A DNA stretch of 64,000 bases from the NCBI GenBank assembly GCA_964019425.1, contig OZ025854.1, positions 124,001-188,000 of the forward strand, in the 5' to 3' direction. Shown in pieces: positions 62,182 to 64,000 of the stretch. The stretch is from Flectonema sp. DT1601. Its lineage: Eukaryota; Euglenozoa; Diplonemea; Diplonemida; Diplonemidae. The notes beneath the pieces are model-generated. The model worked only from the letters and a program-made list of their open reading frames with translations, did not search any database and had not been told where the DNA came from. Positions within the stretch are counted from its first letter, which is position 1; each line of letters starts with the position of its first letter. The position numbers and the translations under genes are program-made.

Positions 62182-63999
62182 TTAGCCTTCCTTAATTGTA
62201 GGAGGAGGATGGTCATCAGTACTACCACGTAGTTGTTTAATAAGAATATTCCAATTGAGAAGTGAGCATGGCCACCAGTTGTACTCACCAAGTAAAGCTG
62301 TAGCTGCTGGAACTACTAATGGTCTGATGACGAACGTTTCAAATATAAGTCCGACTGTTAAAAAGAAAGCAATTTGATGCATGACCGTTACCTTTGAGAA
62401 TAACAAAAGACCTGCGAAGCAAGCTATCATAACAATACCTGCCGCAGAGATAATATGACCCGTCCTAGTCATTCCAAGAATCACACTGTGGGTTGTTAAA
62501 TTGTCTCCGTCTGTGAATTCCGGTCTCGCTGCTCTCCGACACTCAATAATTCTGGTTGTTAAAAAGAAATCAGGTGCTAGACCCACACCCACCAGTATTG
62601 GAAGAGCAACCAATGCATTTGTGTATGAAATTTCATTAGTTGGGGAAGTAAACGATGATCCCAACCATGACAAATCTCCATTACAATAAGCCATATCAGC
62701 CAGTCCATAGACAAATGCGAGAGTCACAGCTCTCGTACAGATGACTCGAATAGGAATTAGAGCTGATTTGAAGGAACATGCGACTAGTAACAAAACCATG
62801 AATGTAGTAATACCGATCATGAGACCAAAGTTACCATACACCCCATCCATTGAATCGATGACCTCAGCTGGTTGTCCAGCAATTGATACTTTTAGATATG
62901 GTTCTGTGACCTCCCTCGCTGCTTTCAACCATTTCTTTCCAGCCTCAGACATAGGTGCAATCTTCGACGTATATTTTGCTAACATAGCAGTCCCAGCTGA
63001 ATTTATATAAGACTTTGTATGATTAAAAATTACACACACGTCCTGCGTGGGGTCATATTCACACACCAGATAATCATTCAATACAGTATTCTTACCTTCA
63101 CACAATGACGCTGTGTCGAAATCCTCAATTCTTGTGTTAGGAACGTTATTTATAATGTAACTTAATACGTTTTGTGTTCCCTCCCATCGGAACGGATCTG
63201 TGATCTTATCGTTTTCATCAGACACTTCCATTAATATGTAATAAGGATACACAGTTCCGAATGTAAAGAACTCTCCAATATATTTATATGATACAAGGAT
63301 CTCTGCGTCGTATGGGACGAGTGCAATACTGTCAGCTGTTACATCAAATTTCGTAGAATTTAAATCAATTGGAATGCCAGCTCCGACTACAGTTATTAAG
63401 AGGACAAGTCCCCAAGGGAATCTCGTAGTTGCGACGGCTAAGAGATACCAGATTCCTTTTTTATCAATGAGAGTGTCAGTTGGGACTTCATCTAGATTTT
63501 GATGTTCATGTCGAAGATGTTCGTCAATATGGTGATGAGAAACGTTCCAATCAGAATCACAATCTTCAATAGCACCTTCTTCGTATCTGATTTGATTTGC
63601 TGTTCCGACATCTTCTGTTTCCCATTTACATTTACAACAACCTGAATACATGAATGACCACATCTTATCCCATTTATCCCACCAAGTGTTGTCACGAACA
63701 GCACCTTCCCATAATGGAAGCCAAACCAATAACATTAACGGGGTTAATGTTAAAGAAGTCCAAACTACTAATAAAACACCAAGTCCACAACTGATACCAA
63801 ACGACTGTATTGACGACATCGGATAGATGCACAGACCTAAAAAGCAAACTGCCAACGTCACACCAGAAACAACAACAGTCTCACCCGCATGAACAACTGC
63901 TTTTCTTGTTGCGATATTTCCGTCTAAAGACAACCCGTTTCTCCTCCTTTCCAATAAGGCTTCTCGATACCTACAAAGTATAATCAGTGAATAACTCAC
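62182..63999 (-). CDS. RND/MMPL-type transporter (Patched/Dispatched-like), C-terminal part
   Basis: 605 codons are open to the window edge, so the N-terminal part lies beyond 64000. The fragment opens with the MMPL signature SYSLIILCRYREALLERR followed by two helices (VVVSGVTLAVCFLGLCIYP; GVLLVVWTSLTLTPLMLLV). It then has a cytosolic loop with a Cys cluster (CCKCKW), a single helix (WGLVLLITVVGAGI), a ~220-residue extracytoplasmic domain and five closing helices including PILVGVGLAPDFFLTTRI and GHIISAAGIVMIACFAGL. This is the half-repeat layout of RND-family proteins such as MmpL, Patched, NPC1 and Dispatched, which move lipids or sterols using ion gradients. The second-half motif GxxxDF (GLAPDFFLTTR) keeps the acidic residue expected for proton or Na+ coupling. 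Substrate unknown. Confidence 0.85.
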   Translation of the reverse strand: MSYSLIILCRYREALLERRRNGLSLDGNIATRKAVVHAGETVVVSGVTLAVCFLGLCIYPMSSIQSFGISCGLGVLLVVWTSLTLTPLMLLVWLPLWEGAVRDNTWWDKWDKMWSFMYSGCCKCKWETEDVGTANQIRYEEGAIEDCDSDWNVSHHHIDEHLRHEHQNLDEVPTDTLIDKKGIWYLLAVATTRFPWGLVLLITVVGAGIPIDLNSTKFDVTADSIALVPYDAEILVSYKYIGEFFTFGTVYPYYILMEVSDENDKITDPFRWEGTQNVLSYIINNVPNTRIEDFDTASLCEGKNTVLNDYLVCEYDPTQDVCVIFNHTKSYINSAGTAMLAKYTSKIAPMSEAGKKWLKAAREVTEPYLKVSIAGQPAEVIDSMDGVYGNFGLMIGITTFMVLLLVACSFKSALIPIRVICTRAVTLAFVYGLADMAYCNGDLSWLGSSFTSPTNEISYTNALVALPILVGVGLAPDFFLTTRIIECRRAARPEFTDGDNLTTHSVILGMTRTGHIISAAGIVMIACFAGLLLFSKVTVMHQIAFFLTVGLIFETFVIRPLVVPAATALLGEYNWWPCSLLNWNILIKQLRGSTDDHPPPTIKEG

Positions 64000-64000
64000 A

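Noticed and set aside
63960-63999. Intron acceptor TTTGTAG near the window edge in the transporter gene
   Set aside because: Reading through it gives SYSLIILCRYREAL, the canonical MMPL signature, so this is coding sequence, not an intron end.

Overview
The window is nuclear DNA from a microbial eukaryote that I cannot name. It carries GT-AG spliceosomal introns, genes for ER calreticulin, a mitochondrial carrier, class III cyclases and a RUN/Rubicon-type protein, and pieces of a eukaryotic-type 28S rRNA. TAA, TAG and TGA all act as stops. Coding DNA is moderately AT-rich. Intergenic DNA is filled with runs of 10-40 A or T, often headed by a G-run (GGGGGGAAAA). Almost every gene has a pyrimidine-rich tract ending in AG about 4-40 nt before its start codon, including the transposase gene of an inserted transposon. 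This fits spliced-leader trans-splicing, or failing that systematic leader introns. Introns inside coding regions are few and short (about 35-190 nt).

Layout. 0.9-9.7 kb: minus-strand genes for a four-exon putative membrane protein, a Golgi-type glycosyltransferase with a PAN-like insert, a 78-residue membrane protein, a mitochondrial carrier, a RUN + Rubicon-homology protein and thiamine-phosphate synthase. 9.8-11.6 kb: a decayed piggyBac element and a 28S 3'-end fragment. 12-19.3 kb: a RING protein and a 1694-residue repeat protein. 19.3-28 kb: almost gene-free repeat and homopolymer DNA with one likely small first exon. 28-39 kb: two paralogous six-TM adenylyl cyclases flanking a repeat region that holds a tandem 28S fragment and a TIR-bounded MULE-like element carrying another 28S fragment and tRNA-like sequences. 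39-51 kb: a J-domain protein, a Q/P-rich protein ending in a phage-Dam-like methyltransferase domain, and an SMCHD1-like GHKL ATPase/SMC-hinge protein. 51-55 kb: a three-exon PH-domain protein, calreticulin without a KDEL-type tail, a tiny gene and a type I membrane protein. 55.4-58.1 kb: a complete-looking 2.7-kb MULE transposon. 59.3-64 kb: a CofD/YvcK-family gene and the C-terminal half of an RND/MMPL-Patched-type transporter that runs off the window.

All recognised host genes are on the minus strand; only the MULE transposase and the rRNA pieces read on the plus strand. That one-way layout, together with the leader acceptors, suggests directional transcription. The genes do not form one pathway. 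Possible links are chromatin (SMCHD1-like and Dam-like proteins are neighbours), cAMP signalling (two cyclases) and the secretory system (calreticulin, glycosyltransferase).

The most unusual items are the Dam-like fusion protein, the SMCHD1-like protein, the MULE-like element that holds rDNA, a family of about 130-bp elements with terminal complementarity, and the uniform AG leader signal. All calls were made by reading the sequence; no database search was run.
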